Shown one piece after another: positions 9,357-18,093 of a stretch of 64,000 bases of DNA (position 1 is its first letter; each line of letters opens with the position of its first letter). The stretch lies in contig JAJPJX010000211.1 in NCBI GenBank assembly GCA_021324015.1, positions 62,001-126,000 of the forward strand, written 5' to 3'. Under the pieces are notes generated by a model. That model was not told the origin of the DNA. It saw only the letters and a program-made list of their open reading frames with translations, and ran no database searches. This DNA is from Solibacteraceae bacterium (lineage in GTDB: Bacteria; Acidobacteriota; Terriglobia; Bryobacterales; Bryobacteraceae). Both the position numbers and the translations under genes were made by a program.

Positions 9357-10505
9357 ATGCTCGGTCTGGTAATGACAGGCGGCGGCGCCCGGGGCGCCTA
9401 TCAAGCCGGAGTGCTCAAGCGCATCGGCGAGATCCCCCGTGTCCGGGCGCAGGGCAACCCCTTTCCGATCATTGGGGGCGCCTCGGCCGGAGCCGTGAAC
9501 GGGTCGGCGATTGCCGCGGGCAGCGACGATTTCGCCGCCGCCACCGAGGTCACCGCGCAGCTCTGGTCCAGCCTTCAGCCGTCCGACATTTTCCGGTGCG
9601 ATGTCCTGTCGCAAGCGCGCAATTCCGTGACGTGGATCCTGGATCTCTCTTTCGGAGGGGTGGTGGGGGGCGGCAACGCCCACTCCCTTCTGGATGCCCG
9701 CCCTTTGCGGGCTTTTCTCAACCGGCACCTGGACTGCGACCGGATCCAGGCCAATATCAAGCAGGGCTGCCTCTACGCCCTGGCCATCTCCGCGACCAAT
9801 TACAACTCCGGGCGAAGCTATCTGTTCATTCAAGGCAAGAGAGGCCATCCCATCTGGAACCGAAGCCGCCGGGTCACGCTGGCCACGAAAATCACCGTTG
9901 ACCACATCTGCGCCTCGGCAGCCATTCCGCTGGTCTTTCAACCGGTGAAACTGCGCACCGCGCGCGGCACGGCGTTTTTCGGCGATGGATGTATCCGGCT
10001 GCAACAGCCCCTCAGTCCCGCCATCCGCCTGGGCGCCCATAAGATCCTGGCCATCGGCGTTCGCGGAGAGAGCCCGGAACGTGAGAGCGAAAATACTCGT
10101 CAGACCGAGCCCTCCCTGGCTGAAATGATGGGAGTCCTCTTCGACGTCATGTTTCTGGACCATCTTTCTACCGATATCGAGCACCTCCAGCGCCTGAACC
10201 AGCTTCTGGGCGCCGGGCAGATCGGTCAGCCCGGCCTGGAAGGTTGCGAACGAATGCTCCCGTTGCGCTCGTTTCTGATCACGCCGTCGGTGCCTTTGTC
10301 CGAAGTGGCCATGCAGCACCGCCTCGACATGCCGTACCTGATCCGGTACTTCGTGAACAGCCTGGGGCGGGATGCGGCTTCGTCCGCGGATCTGATGAGC
10401 TACCTGCTGTTCACTTCGCCGTACACCAGCGCGCTGGTCGATATCGGCTATCAGGACGCAGCCCGGCAGATCGACGCGATCGAAGACTTCCTTTACGCCG
10501 CGTGA
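9357..10505 (+). CDS. patatin-like phospholipase
   Basis: A patatin-family serine acyl hydrolase of 382 residues. The oxyanion loop GGGARG is at residues 8-13, and the nucleophile elbow GASAG puts the catalytic Ser at 43. The dyad Asp is near 210 in GDGC, where most relatives have DGG or DGA. It would cleave membrane phospholipids or other lipid esters. There is no signal peptide or membrane segment, so it acts from the cytoplasm. It sits 43 bases after the KAP NTPase on the same strand. A TACAAT hexamer at 9328 could give it a separate promoter. Patatins of this length also occur as ordinary housekeeping genes, so its membership in the NTPase cluster is probable but not certain. Confidence 0.85.
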   Translation: MLGLVMTGGGARGAYQAGVLKRIGEIPRVRAQGNPFPIIGGASAGAVNGSAIAAGSDDFAAATEVTAQLWSSLQPSDIFRCDVLSQARNSVTWILDLSFGGVVGGGNAHSLLDARPLRAFLNRHLDCDRIQANIKQGCLYALAISATNYNSGRSYLFIQGKRGHPIWNRSRRVTLATKITVDHICASAAIPLVFQPVKLRTARGTAFFGDGCIRLQQPLSPAIRLGAHKILAIGVRGESPERESENTRQTEPSLAEMMGVLFDVMFLDHLSTDIEHLQRLNQLLGAGQIGQPGLEGCERMLPLRSFLITPSVPLSEVAMQHRLDMPYLIRYFVNSLGRDAASSADLMSYLLFTSPYTSALVDIGYQDAARQIDAIEDFLYAA

Positions 10506-10521
10506 TCCCCGGAAAGGATCG

Positions 10522-11133
10522 TTATCGCGAATACCGGCGGCGCCGCTGGAACCAGACTACACCTAACACTCCAGCCAGCATCAGGCTCCAAGTGGAGGGT
10601 TCGGGAACGACAGCCGGTGTCAACGAACTCAGCGTCAGGATATCCCCGGCGCCGCCGTTGGTTCCCAGCGTGAAGGGGCCAACTCCGTTGGGCGCGCTGG
10701 GGCTGCTAATGCTATTAAAGAAATTGAAGTCGCCCACGCCCACGGGGCCCCAATGCGAAGCGCCCACGGTCTGGCCCACCAGATTGGTCGACAGATTCAG
10801 CGTGCCGCCGCCCGTATTCCAGGCGAAACTCCCAAAATCACTAAGCGTGAACGTGCCATTCCCGGAACTCGCGCCGGAAACCGTAAGCGTCAGGGACTGA
10901 ATCACACTCAGGCTGGAGGTATTCCCGGGATTCGGCAACAGCGTTTCGTCCAGCACGATCTGGCCGCTGGCCGCCGCCGAACCGGTAGAAGTGTACACCA
11001 TGTCGAAGGTGCCGAAAATGTCACTGGCTTGCGACGCCGGCGCTGCCGCGAATAGAAGGAACGCCGCCAGCCCCGCCCAGCATCCCAGTCTTCGATTCAC
11101 TCTGCCGCACGCTTGTTGGTTCCGAGGAGTCAT
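10522..11133 (-). CDS. PEP-CTERM sorting-domain protein
   Basis: A secreted protein of about 203 residues. After an N-terminal signal peptide (CWAGLAAFLLFAAAPASQA) comes a Ser/Gly/Thr-rich beta-type body, then the C-terminal PEP-CTERM signal: VPEPSTW, a hydrophobic helix LMLAGVLGVVWF and an Arg cluster. Such proteins are sorted by an exosortase, and no exosortase gene is visible in this window. I prefer the ATG at 11133. A TTG at 11181 would add 16 residues, and neither start has a good ribosome site. The gene converges on the patatin gene with 16 bases between stops. The specific function is unknown. Confidence 0.8.
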   Translation of the reverse strand: MTPRNQQACGRVNRRLGCWAGLAAFLLFAAAPASQASDIFGTFDMVYTSTGSAAASGQIVLDETLLPNPGNTSSLSVIQSLTLTVSGASSGNGTFTLSDFGSFAWNTGGGTLNLSTNLVGQTVGASHWGPVGVGDFNFFNSISSPSAPNGVGPFTLGTNGGAGDILTLSSLTPAVVPEPSTWSLMLAGVLGVVWFQRRRRYSR

Positions 11134-11248
11134 GCGTTGAATTATATCTTCCCTCGCGGAGCCGAATAAAGATAAATCCAATGGAATTTTTCAATGTTTC
11201 GTTCGTATTCACTCAATTCGTGGGAATTAATTGTTCATAAACGCGCAT

Positions 11249-12175
11249 TTATCTCAGAACGGTCACCACCAACTTTCCACGCCCGGCCCGCTCGACGGTG
11301 CCCGCATACGCCTCCGCAGCGCGTGAAAGCGGCACTACCGCGTCCACAAACGGCCGCAGTTTTCCCGCGTCCAGAAGCCGCCCAATCTCGAGGAGTTGTT
11401 CCCGGTCCGGCTCGACGATGAAGAAGGCCTCTTTGACGCGTTCCTCTTGCGCGATTTCGCCGCCGGCCGCGATCGTGATCATCCGCCCGCCGGGCTTGAG
11501 AACGCTCCACGACCGCCGCAGCGTCTCACCTCCCACGGCGTCGAAGACCACATCCACATCCCGCACCTCGTTTTCGAAACGGGCGGTCCGGTAGTCGATC
11601 ACCTGGTCCGCGCCCAGCTCTTTGGCGAATCCGATATGCCGGGCCGAAACGGTGGCGGTCACGCGCGCCTCGCGCAGGCGCGCCAACTGGATCGCGAAGA
11701 CCCCCACGGCTCCCGCTCCGCCATGGACCAGGACATGCTCCCCCGCCCGCAGTTTCGCGCGGTCGATCAGCCCCTGCCACGCGGTCAGCGCTCCAATCGG
11801 CGTGGAGGCGGCCTCCGAATGGCTCAGACCAAGCGGCTTCGGAGCAATCCACGCCGGTTGAGTGACGCAATAATCGGCCAGCGCTCCGTCCGCGAACCAG
11901 TCGTTCATGCCGAAGATCTCCTGCCCGGCGGAAAGCCCCAGCACCCCCTCGCCGAGTTCCGCAATCTCTCCGGAAAACTCGTGGGCCGGCACGGCGTCCC
12001 TGCGCGCGTCGCCGTTTCTGGTGTGCGAGTTCGGATACCAGGCCAGTTCCGTCGGTGTGACGCCCGCCGCGTGCACGCGAACCAGCACCTCGCCCGGGCG
12101 CGGCTTCGGCCTGGGAATCTCCTTCTCGACCAGGACCGGCTTCTGCGTGGCATCGGCGACACACAGGGCATTCAT
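11249..12175 (-). CDS. zinc-free MDR oxidoreductase (quinone oxidoreductase-like)
   Basis: A 308-residue medium-chain dehydrogenase/reductase of the NADP-dependent quinone oxidoreductase type. It has a GroES-like N-terminal domain (PGEVLVRVHAAGVTPTE), the Rossmann glycine motif VHGGAGAVGVFAIQLA at about 150, and AVGGETL further on. The structural-zinc cysteine cluster seen in alcohol dehydrogenases is absent. It lies 7 bases downstream of the SDR gene on the same strand, so the two form an operon. The substrate is unknown but is probably an enone, quinone or aldehyde. Confidence 0.8.
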   Translation of the reverse strand: MNALCVADATQKPVLVEKEIPRPKPRPGEVLVRVHAAGVTPTELAWYPNSHTRNGDARRDAVPAHEFSGEIAELGEGVLGLSAGQEIFGMNDWFADGALADYCVTQPAWIAPKPLGLSHSEAASTPIGALTAWQGLIDRAKLRAGEHVLVHGGAGAVGVFAIQLARLREARVTATVSARHIGFAKELGADQVIDYRTARFENEVRDVDVVFDAVGGETLRRSWSVLKPGGRMITIAAGGEIAQEERVKEAFFIVEPDREQLLEIGRLLDAGKLRPFVDAVVPLSRAAEAYAGTVERAGRGKLVVTVLR

Positions 12176-12182
12176 GGGCGCC

Positions 12183-12932
12183 TCACAGGTTACTCATCCC
12201 GCCGTCGATCAGGACCTCGCTGCCCGCCATGAACGCCGATTCGTCCGAGGCGAGAAAAACTACGGCGCGGGCAATCTCGCTGGGTTTTCCGAAGCGCCCC
12301 GCCGGGACCTGGCTCTGGATGGCGGCGGCCACGGACCCCAGATCGGCTTCCGACAAGCCGAGCTTGCCGTACAGGGGGGTCGAGATGGGACCGGGGCTGA
12401 TGGCGTTCACCCGGATGCCGCGCGAGATCAACTCGCCCGAGAGGGTGCGGACCAGCGAAAGCAGTGCGGCCTTGCTGGCTCCGTAAACGCTCGTATTCGG
12501 CATCCCTATGTGCGCGTTCACCGAGGCGTTCAGCACGATGGAAGCCGGGTTCGCCAGCGCCGGCAATAGGGCCTGCACCAGGAAATACGGCCCTTTCACG
12601 TTGACCGCGAAGGAGCGGTCAAAAGCGTTTTCATCCCACTGCTCCACAGGTCTGAGCTCGGCGATTCCGGCATTGAGGAACAGGACATCGAGCCCGCCGA
12701 AAGACTGCCGAAGCGTTTCCGCAACCTTCTTCTGCGCGCCTGCCTCGCCGGCGTCCGAGGGAATAATCAGCACGTCGGGCCCGAGTTCTTTACGGGCGCT
12801 TTCGAGCGTCGCCGGATTCTTGCCGGTGACCGCCACGCGGGCGCCCTCGTTCAAGAACTGGTGCGCGGTTTCGAGGCCGATGCCGCTGGTCCCGCCGGTG
12901 ATGAGAGCCCGTTTCCCCTGTAGCCTGCCCAC
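12183..12932 (-). CDS. SDR family oxidoreductase
   Basis: A classical short-chain dehydrogenase/reductase of about 249 residues. The cofactor motif is TGGTSGIG near residue 12, NAG is in LFLNAGIAEL, the catalytic Ser is in LNASVNAHIG, the YGASK motif supplies Tyr and Lys, and the protein ends with VLIDGGMSNL. I chose the GTG at 12932 because a GGGGGA run lies seven bases upstream. A TTG at 12947 would add five residues. It is first in a two-gene operon with the MDR reductase. The substrate is not predictable. Confidence 0.82.
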   Translation of the reverse strand: MGRLQGKRALITGGTSGIGLETAHQFLNEGARVAVTGKNPATLESARKELGPDVLIIPSDAGEAGAQKKVAETLRQSFGGLDVLFLNAGIAELRPVEQWDENAFDRSFAVNVKGPYFLVQALLPALANPASIVLNASVNAHIGMPNTSVYGASKAALLSLVRTLSGELISRGIRVNAISPGPISTPLYGKLGLSEADLGSVAAAIQSQVPAGRFGKPSEIARAVVFLASDESAFMAGSEVLIDGGMSNL

Positions 12933-13057
12933 GGTGCAATCCCCCAATGATGAAAATTCCGACGGTCTATGGGATTCACCAGCCGAAGAAAGGATGCAGA
13001 TATTCCGGCAGGTGGCCTCCAGGAGCGGCGATGGGTCGCGGTGAAAGCAGCCGCAGG

Positions 13058-13588
13058 CTAGAGATCAAGCCGTCTGATCTCTGGGATCGCCGCCGATAGC
13101 GACGGAATGCAGGACCCCGGAATTGGGGCGTTGGTGCGACTCCATTCGAAAAAACGATCAGCGGCAGTCGCGATGAAATCATCGACAGCGGCATCTCGGC
13201 TGTAGTCCGTCTCCTCATCCACCTGCCTGCCGCTCAGGCACAGAATCCAGGTCTCGATATTCCGCTTCGGAATCAGGTGAACGATCCGTTCGTCATCGCC
13301 GCGTCGGGGTAAGCCGGAGAATTGCCGGCGGCGTTGCCCCAGCCCTGCCTTGTCGGCATCAATCGCTACAATAAGTGCCGTCCTGGCGTGCTTCGACCTC
13401 GCTCGATACGTGCCGACGGCCGTCGCATAGCGTTCCCGAACCCACTGTTCCCCGCATCCCCTCCCGCTGGGCAGGGGGTCGGGGTAGAGGTCGTGCCCGG
13501 AGTACCCCAGGCGGTAAAGATACCTTCGAACAAACCCTTGGTGCCGCTCGTCCTCGGCAAGGACTGCCACCTGCGAGGGCCTATTCAC
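13058..13588 (-). CDS. small TOPRIM-like protein paired with an OLD/AAA15-type ATPase
   Basis: A 176-residue protein, probably a single-domain TOPRIM nuclease-like protein (DUF4276/AriB-like). The signs are a first strand ending in an acidic motif (VAVLAEDERHQGF), a central strand with a DxD pair (ALIVAIDADKAG, about residues 70-81), and a later IPKRNIETWIL element of the type found in TOPRIM partners of ABC-like ATPases. It starts with GTG at 13588, which overlaps the last eight bases of the ATPase gene, so translation is coupled. By family knowledge, ATPase plus TOPRIM pairs include OLD nucleases and the PARIS anti-phage system. The family assignment is mine, by motif only. Confidence 0.62.
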   Translation of the reverse strand: MNRPSQVAVLAEDERHQGFVRRYLYRLGYSGHDLYPDPLPSGRGCGEQWVRERYATAVGTYRARSKHARTALIVAIDADKAGLGQRRRQFSGLPRRGDDERIVHLIPKRNIETWILCLSGRQVDEETDYSRDAAVDDFIATAADRFFEWSRTNAPIPGSCIPSLSAAIPEIRRLDL

Positions 13589-14693
13589 GCTCCCATCCCC
13601 GAGCTACGAGTTCAGAGGGGGATAGTGGGCTGTCAGGATCTCCATGAAACCGCTCCACGCGGACCGGCCCAATTCCATCGCGAAGGAATTGCACGCCGTT
13701 TCTTGGAGCCCATTGATTGATGAATTCCGGGTGGTGCGAAATGAGGAGGATTTGTCCCTGGCCACTTTCGACAGCGTCGGTCACCGCCATCAGCCACGGC
13801 TGAATCTCGCGGAGAGAAACAAAGTTGTCGGGCTCGTCGAGAACAACTGTACTTCCCCTGGCCAGGACGAAATGCAAAATGGTGTACAGACAGATCAGGC
13901 ACCGCTGGCCATCGGACAACTCGTTGAAAGAGAATTTGCTGGCCTTTCCCCCGCTCTGGCCCTGACTAAATTCAGCGGTCAGCAGCCGCACATTTTCTCC
14001 CGCTGGTTCTAGTTGCAGAAAAGTGAAACCATCCAGGGATGCGCGCAAGCTTTCGAGCAGGGCAGCATTTTGCTGGGGATACGCCTGCACGAGGTGCCGG
14101 TACCATGCGGCGATGTTTGAGAGATCGACCTTAGGATAGAGGTCCTCACCCTCCGCTCGAGATCCCATCGCAAACGGGTTGATCCGAAAGCAAAACAGAC
14201 CGGCGAGCCATGCCTTGAATCGGCTGAGCGTTTGGTTGTCCTTCCTCGGAATGATCGTTGCCAGGGCCGAACGATGCCAGTCGAACTCGTAGGTGACCTT
14301 GTGCTCGGACCGGTCATTGTAAAGATGCACTTCGCCGGTATTGAACTCAAAGATCGGCTTCCCGTTACAGCGAACTGTCTCGGAATAGACACGCGGCCGC
14401 GGCGGGTCTCCCCAGGGTTCGATCGTGAGGTGATAGATGTATTGCGCGCCGTCTAACTCCGCTTCGAGTTCGCAGGTCTGTTGCGGTTGGTTCAGCCATC
14501 GTGTCCGCTGGCTCAGGACAAGGAAGTCGTCAAACACGTCGCCCTTCGCGATGAACTGCCGTAAGAACAGTAGAGCATCAAGGAAGGACGACTTGCCCGA
14601 TCCGTTCCGGCCCAGGATCAGCTCCCTTCGAGCGGGCCTGTGCTCGAAGTTGACAAAACAGCGGAAATTATCCAGGTAAAGCCGCGTGAGCAT
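13581..14693 (-). CDS. AAA15/OLD-like ABC ATPase
   Basis: A 370-residue SMC/RecF-like ATPase. Walker A is GRNGSGKSS at residues 28-36, the ABC-like signature is NELSDGQRCL, Walker B is VVLDEPDN, and the switch His is in ILLISHHPEF. The N-terminus LTRLYLDNFRCF is typical of RecF/OLD/AAA15 proteins. The region between Walker A and the signature is short, without a long coiled coil. The gene overlaps the downstream TOPRIM-like gene by eight bases. Such ATPases act as sensors or cages for toxic nuclease partners in several defence modules, and that is the likeliest role here. Confidence 0.82.
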   Translation of the reverse strand: MLTRLYLDNFRCFVNFEHRPARRELILGRNGSGKSSFLDALLFLRQFIAKGDVFDDFLVLSQRTRWLNQPQQTCELEAELDGAQYIYHLTIEPWGDPPRPRVYSETVRCNGKPIFEFNTGEVHLYNDRSEHKVTYEFDWHRSALATIIPRKDNQTLSRFKAWLAGLFCFRINPFAMGSRAEGEDLYPKVDLSNIAAWYRHLVQAYPQQNAALLESLRASLDGFTFLQLEPAGENVRLLTAEFSQGQSGGKASKFSFNELSDGQRCLICLYTILHFVLARGSTVVLDEPDNFVSLREIQPWLMAVTDAVESGQGQILLISHHPEFINQWAPRNGVQFLRDGIGPVRVERFHGDPDSPLSPSELVARGWERE

Positions 14694-14729
14694 TTGATTT
14701 CATTCTACCCGCCCGCGGCCCCCTCCAAC

Positions 14730-17700
14730 CTACCCGTGCACAGTGGCGCGGCGCTCCAGCTTGCCCCAGCCCACCAGCCGCCCCTTCATGGCGAAAAGCA
14801 GCGACTTGGCCAGCACGTAGTACATGAGCTCGCGATAGTAGACGCGCTGGAAGAACAGCAGTGCCAGGTCCCAGGGCTTCTCGCCCTCCAGGGCGTACGC
14901 CAGCAGCCCCGTCAGCAGTTCCAGCACGAAGAAGCCCAGGTAAAACGCCAGCACGATGCGCCAGTTGCCCGCCACGAGCGCCAGCACCATGGCCAGTTCG
15001 GCCAGCGGCGAGATGGCCGAAAGCAGCACTTGAAATACCCAGATGCTGGGCAGCGCTACCCAGCCCAGCGACCCGTACTTCGGCACGAACAGGGCGTCGC
15101 GATGTTTCCAGGCGGCTTGCAGTGTCCCGAAGGCCCAGCGGAAGCGCTGCTTGGCCAGGCTGCGCGTATCCTCGGGAGCCTCCGTGTAGGCCACGGCTTC
15201 CTCGTCATACCGGATGGTATGGCCCTCGCGCCGGATGGCCAGCGTCAGGTCCGTGTCTTCGGCCAGCGTGTCGTGCCCAAAGCCGCCCAGCTTCAGCACC
15301 AGATCCTTGCGCCACGCCCCCACCGCTCCCGGTACCACCGTGATGGCGTTCAGCAGGTCCAGCGCGCGCCGGTCCAGGTTGAAGCCGTAGATGTATTCGA
15401 TCGACTGAAAGCGCGTGATCCACTTGTTCCGGTTGCCCACGCGCGCGTTGCCGGAAACCGCGCCGATGCGCGGGTCGGCAAAATGCCGCACCAGCTTCCC
15501 GATGGTGCCCGGGCGGAAAATCGTGTCCGCGTCGAGCGCGATCAGGATATCCCGCGAGGCGTGCGCGATGGCGTAGTTCAGCGCCGCCGATTTGCCGCGG
15601 TTGGCCTGCGCGAGCACGCGCACCCGCGCATCCCGGCCGAAGTGCTCGCGCAGCAGGGCCAGCGTGCCGTCCGTGGAGCCGTCGTCCACCACCACCACCT
15701 CCACGCCCGGATAACCGTTCTCGAGCACGGAGCGCACCGTGCGCGCGATCACCTTCTCTTCGTTGTAGGCCGCGATCACCACGGAGACCGGCGGCTGCCA
15801 GCCCGCATCGAATCGCCGCCGCCGCGCGCGCTGCTTCTGGATCACCGCCAGCGAGCCGAACGCCAGCGAGCGCATCAACGTCAGGTAGATCGCCCATAGG
15901 AACAGAATTCCGATCACCTTCTTCACGTTGCTCTGGGCGCCGAAAGCTTCGCCTTCGATGCGCGCCAGCCGCATCTCGGCTTCGCCCGGCACGGGCATCA
16001 CCTCGTCGCGGGCCTTGCCGATCAGCTCGCTCACCGTCACGAAGCGGTAGCCCTGATTTCGCAGATCGTCGATGATGCGCGGCAGCGCCTCCACCGTGGC
16101 CGAGCGGTCGCCGCCTGCGTCGTGCAGCAGGATGATGTTGCCGCTGTCCTTCTCGCTCTCCACCTCGTCCACGATCTTCTGCGCCGTCACGTTGCGGTCC
16201 CAGTCGCGCGGGTCAATCCGCTCGCCGATGACCATGTAGCCGGCCTGCTGCGCGCGATAAATGGGAATGATCTCGGCCGGCGTCTGCGGCTCGCTGTCCG
16301 CGTTATAGGGCGGCCGGAACAGCGTGGTGGCGCGCCCCACGGCGTTCTCGATGATGCGCAGCGTGGTGCTCAGCTCCAGCCGGCTGCGTTCCTCGGAAGC
16401 CGCCGCGACGTTGGGGTGCGAGTAGGTGTGGTTGCCGATCTCGTGGCCCTCGTCCCAGGCGCGCTTCAGCAGCGCGGGATTCTGCTCCGCGTTGACCCCG
16501 ATCACGAAAAACGTAGCACGCACCCCGCGGCTCTTCAGCACGTCCAGAACCTGCGGCGTGAAGCGCGGATCGGGACCGTCGTCGAAACTCAGCGCCAGCG
16601 TCTTGGGAACCCGCCGGCTGTTCTCCACCACGTAGTAGGAAGGTAGCGCCTCGTACCTCTCCTCGTAGTCTCCGTCTTCATCCCGTTTTACGGAGCGGCG
16701 GCCGTCGTGCGGCGTCTCCGTGATCCGCAGGATGTCGCCATCGCCCGTGCGGATCACCGAGCGCGTCGCCGTCAGCGCCGCCAACTGCCCCGGATCGTAA
16801 TTGTCGTCCGGCCAGGCTTCCGGCTTGAGCACGGTCCACAAGCCGGGATCTTCGGCCCCCAGGCGCCACACCCCCACGCCCCGGAAGCCTCCGTCGGAGA
16901 CGTCGATCACGTGGTTCAACCCGGTCACCGCGTCCAAAAACCAGACTTCGTGCTGCCCCGCTTCGTCCCGATAGCGGAGCACCGGATTCTCAGCGTCCGC
17001 GTCCCACTGCACCGACCCTTTGCGCAGCGAAGCCGCACTCATCACGTCGCCGAACACCGCTTCGGCGCCTCCCGAGCCGCCGATCACCCAGTCATAGCCG
17101 TAGGCGCCCAGCCCGATCACGGTTTTCTCCGGCGGCACAATCTTGGCCAGCCGGTCCAACTGCCCCTGGAACCAGTCCTCGGACGCCACCGGACCGGGCG
17201 GCCCGGACTGATAGTGCTCGTCGTAGACCATCGGCACCAGGTAGTCGATGAGGGTCGCCAGGCGCTTCAGATCATAGGCCGGATCGTCGGGCGGCACGCT
17301 CTCGGTCACCAGCAGCCCGGCAGGTTGCAGCCGGGCGCGCAACTCTGCCATAAACGCCACCAGGTCGTCCCGGTCGCGGCGGGAGAGCTGCTCGAAGTCG
17401 ATATTCACGCCTGCAAAGTGGTGCTCGGTGAGGTTGCTGTAGATGTTGTCGATCAGGTTCTCGCGGGCCTCCCGGTTGCGCAGGATGTGCTGCACGTCGC
17501 CCGCCTGCCAGCCGTCCCGAAAATTAGTCACCAGAGCCAGGATGGGCAGTTTCACCTGCTTCGCAATCTCGATCACCACCGGATCGGACTGGTCGTCCAG
17601 GTCCCCCCGCCGGTTCTGGAGGATCAGCCACTCCGGCACCAGGTGCGTGAGGTGGGCCAGGTTGAGGCGCAGGGAGACGATGCTGGACGGGTCCCAGTTG

Positions 17701-18059
17701 ACGTAGTAGCCGAACACGATCGGCTGGCCCGCCCCGGCACGCGCCGCCTGCCGTGGGTGGATCAGTGGAGAAGCCGACCGCACGTATTTCAGATTCTTGG
17801 CGGCGCGGCGCATACGGAACGGCACGTTCTTCACCGCCCGCTCCCCGGAGATGATCCGGCGCACGTCCTGGAAGCTGGAAAGCGACTGCACCGGGCTGAA
17901 GCCCAGGGCCGGCAGTTGCGGGCTCACCCCTACCGTCAGGACCACGAGGAAAAGCCCCACTACGAAGAAAATCCCCGCCGTCTGCACCGCCCGGCGAAAG
18001 CGCGCCCAGCGCCGCCCGGTCGGATCGTAAAAGACAAACGAGGGATGCTTCTCCGTCAC
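14730..18059 (-). CDS. trifunctional GH18-like / polysaccharide deacetylase / GT2 membrane protein
   Basis: A single 1109-residue protein. A transmembrane helix lies at about 25-48. A GH18-type TIM barrel follows (about 110-410), with VFGYYVNWD and the catalytic-loop remnant GVNIDFEQ near 219. Next is a CE4 (NodB) deacetylase at about 480-690, with SFDDGPD near 490 and the metal motif HTYSHP. Then comes a membrane helix and a GT2 glycosyltransferase at about 755-975 (VSVVIAAYNEE, VVVDDGSTDG, ALDADT, AEDTD, QRFRW), then several C-terminal membrane helices. The parts match synthesis, deacetylation and trimming or binding of a beta-linked polymer such as poly-N-acetylglucosamine. It stands alone with no visible partner genes. 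Confidence 0.88.
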   Translation of the reverse strand: MTEKHPSFVFYDPTGRRWARFRRAVQTAGIFFVVGLFLVVLTVGVSPQLPALGFSPVQSLSSFQDVRRIISGERAVKNVPFRMRRAAKNLKYVRSASPLIHPRQAARAGAGQPIVFGYYVNWDPSSIVSLRLNLAHLTHLVPEWLILQNRRGDLDDQSDPVVIEIAKQVKLPILALVTNFRDGWQAGDVQHILRNREARENLIDNIYSNLTEHHFAGVNIDFEQLSRRDRDDLVAFMAELRARLQPAGLLVTESVPPDDPAYDLKRLATLIDYLVPMVYDEHYQSGPPGPVASEDWFQGQLDRLAKIVPPEKTVIGLGAYGYDWVIGGSGGAEAVFGDVMSAASLRKGSVQWDADAENPVLRYRDEAGQHEVWFLDAVTGLNHVIDVSDGGFRGVGVWRLGAEDPGLWTVLKPEAWPDDNYDPGQLAALTATRSVIRTGDGDILRITETPHDGRRSVKRDEDGDYEERYEALPSYYVVENSRRVPKTLALSFDDGPDPRFTPQVLDVLKSRGVRATFFVIGVNAEQNPALLKRAWDEGHEIGNHTYSHPNVAAASEERSRLELSTTLRIIENAVGRATTLFRPPYNADSEPQTPAEIIPIYRAQQAGYMVIGERIDPRDWDRNVTAQKIVDEVESEKDSGNIILLHDAGGDRSATVEALPRIIDDLRNQGYRFVTVSELIGKARDEVMPVPGEAEMRLARIEGEAFGAQSNVKKVIGILFLWAIYLTLMRSLAFGSLAVIQKQRARRRRFDAGWQPPVSVVIAAYNEEKVIARTVRSVLENGYPGVEVVVVDDGSTDGTLALLREHFGRDARVRVLAQANRGKSAALNYAIAHASRDILIALDADTIFRPGTIGKLVRHFADPRIGAVSGNARVGNRNKWITRFQSIEYIYGFNLDRRALDLLNAITVVPGAVGAWRKDLVLKLGGFGHDTLAEDTDLTLAIRREGHTIRYDEEAVAYTEAPEDTRSLAKQRFRWAFGTLQAAWKHRDALFVPKYGSLGWVALPSIWVFQVLLSAISPLAELAMVLALVAGNWRIVLAFYLGFFVLELLTGLLAYALEGEKPWDLALLFFQRVYYRELMYYVLAKSLLFAMKGRLVGWGKLERRATVHG

Positions 18060-18093
18060 AACGCGCCGCTATTTTTACAATAGCAGCCCGGCT

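Noticed and set aside
10522-11181. PEP-CTERM protein as part of the NTPase/patatin cluster.
   Set aside because: It is on the opposite strand and convergent, with a different export route, so no functional tie is supported.
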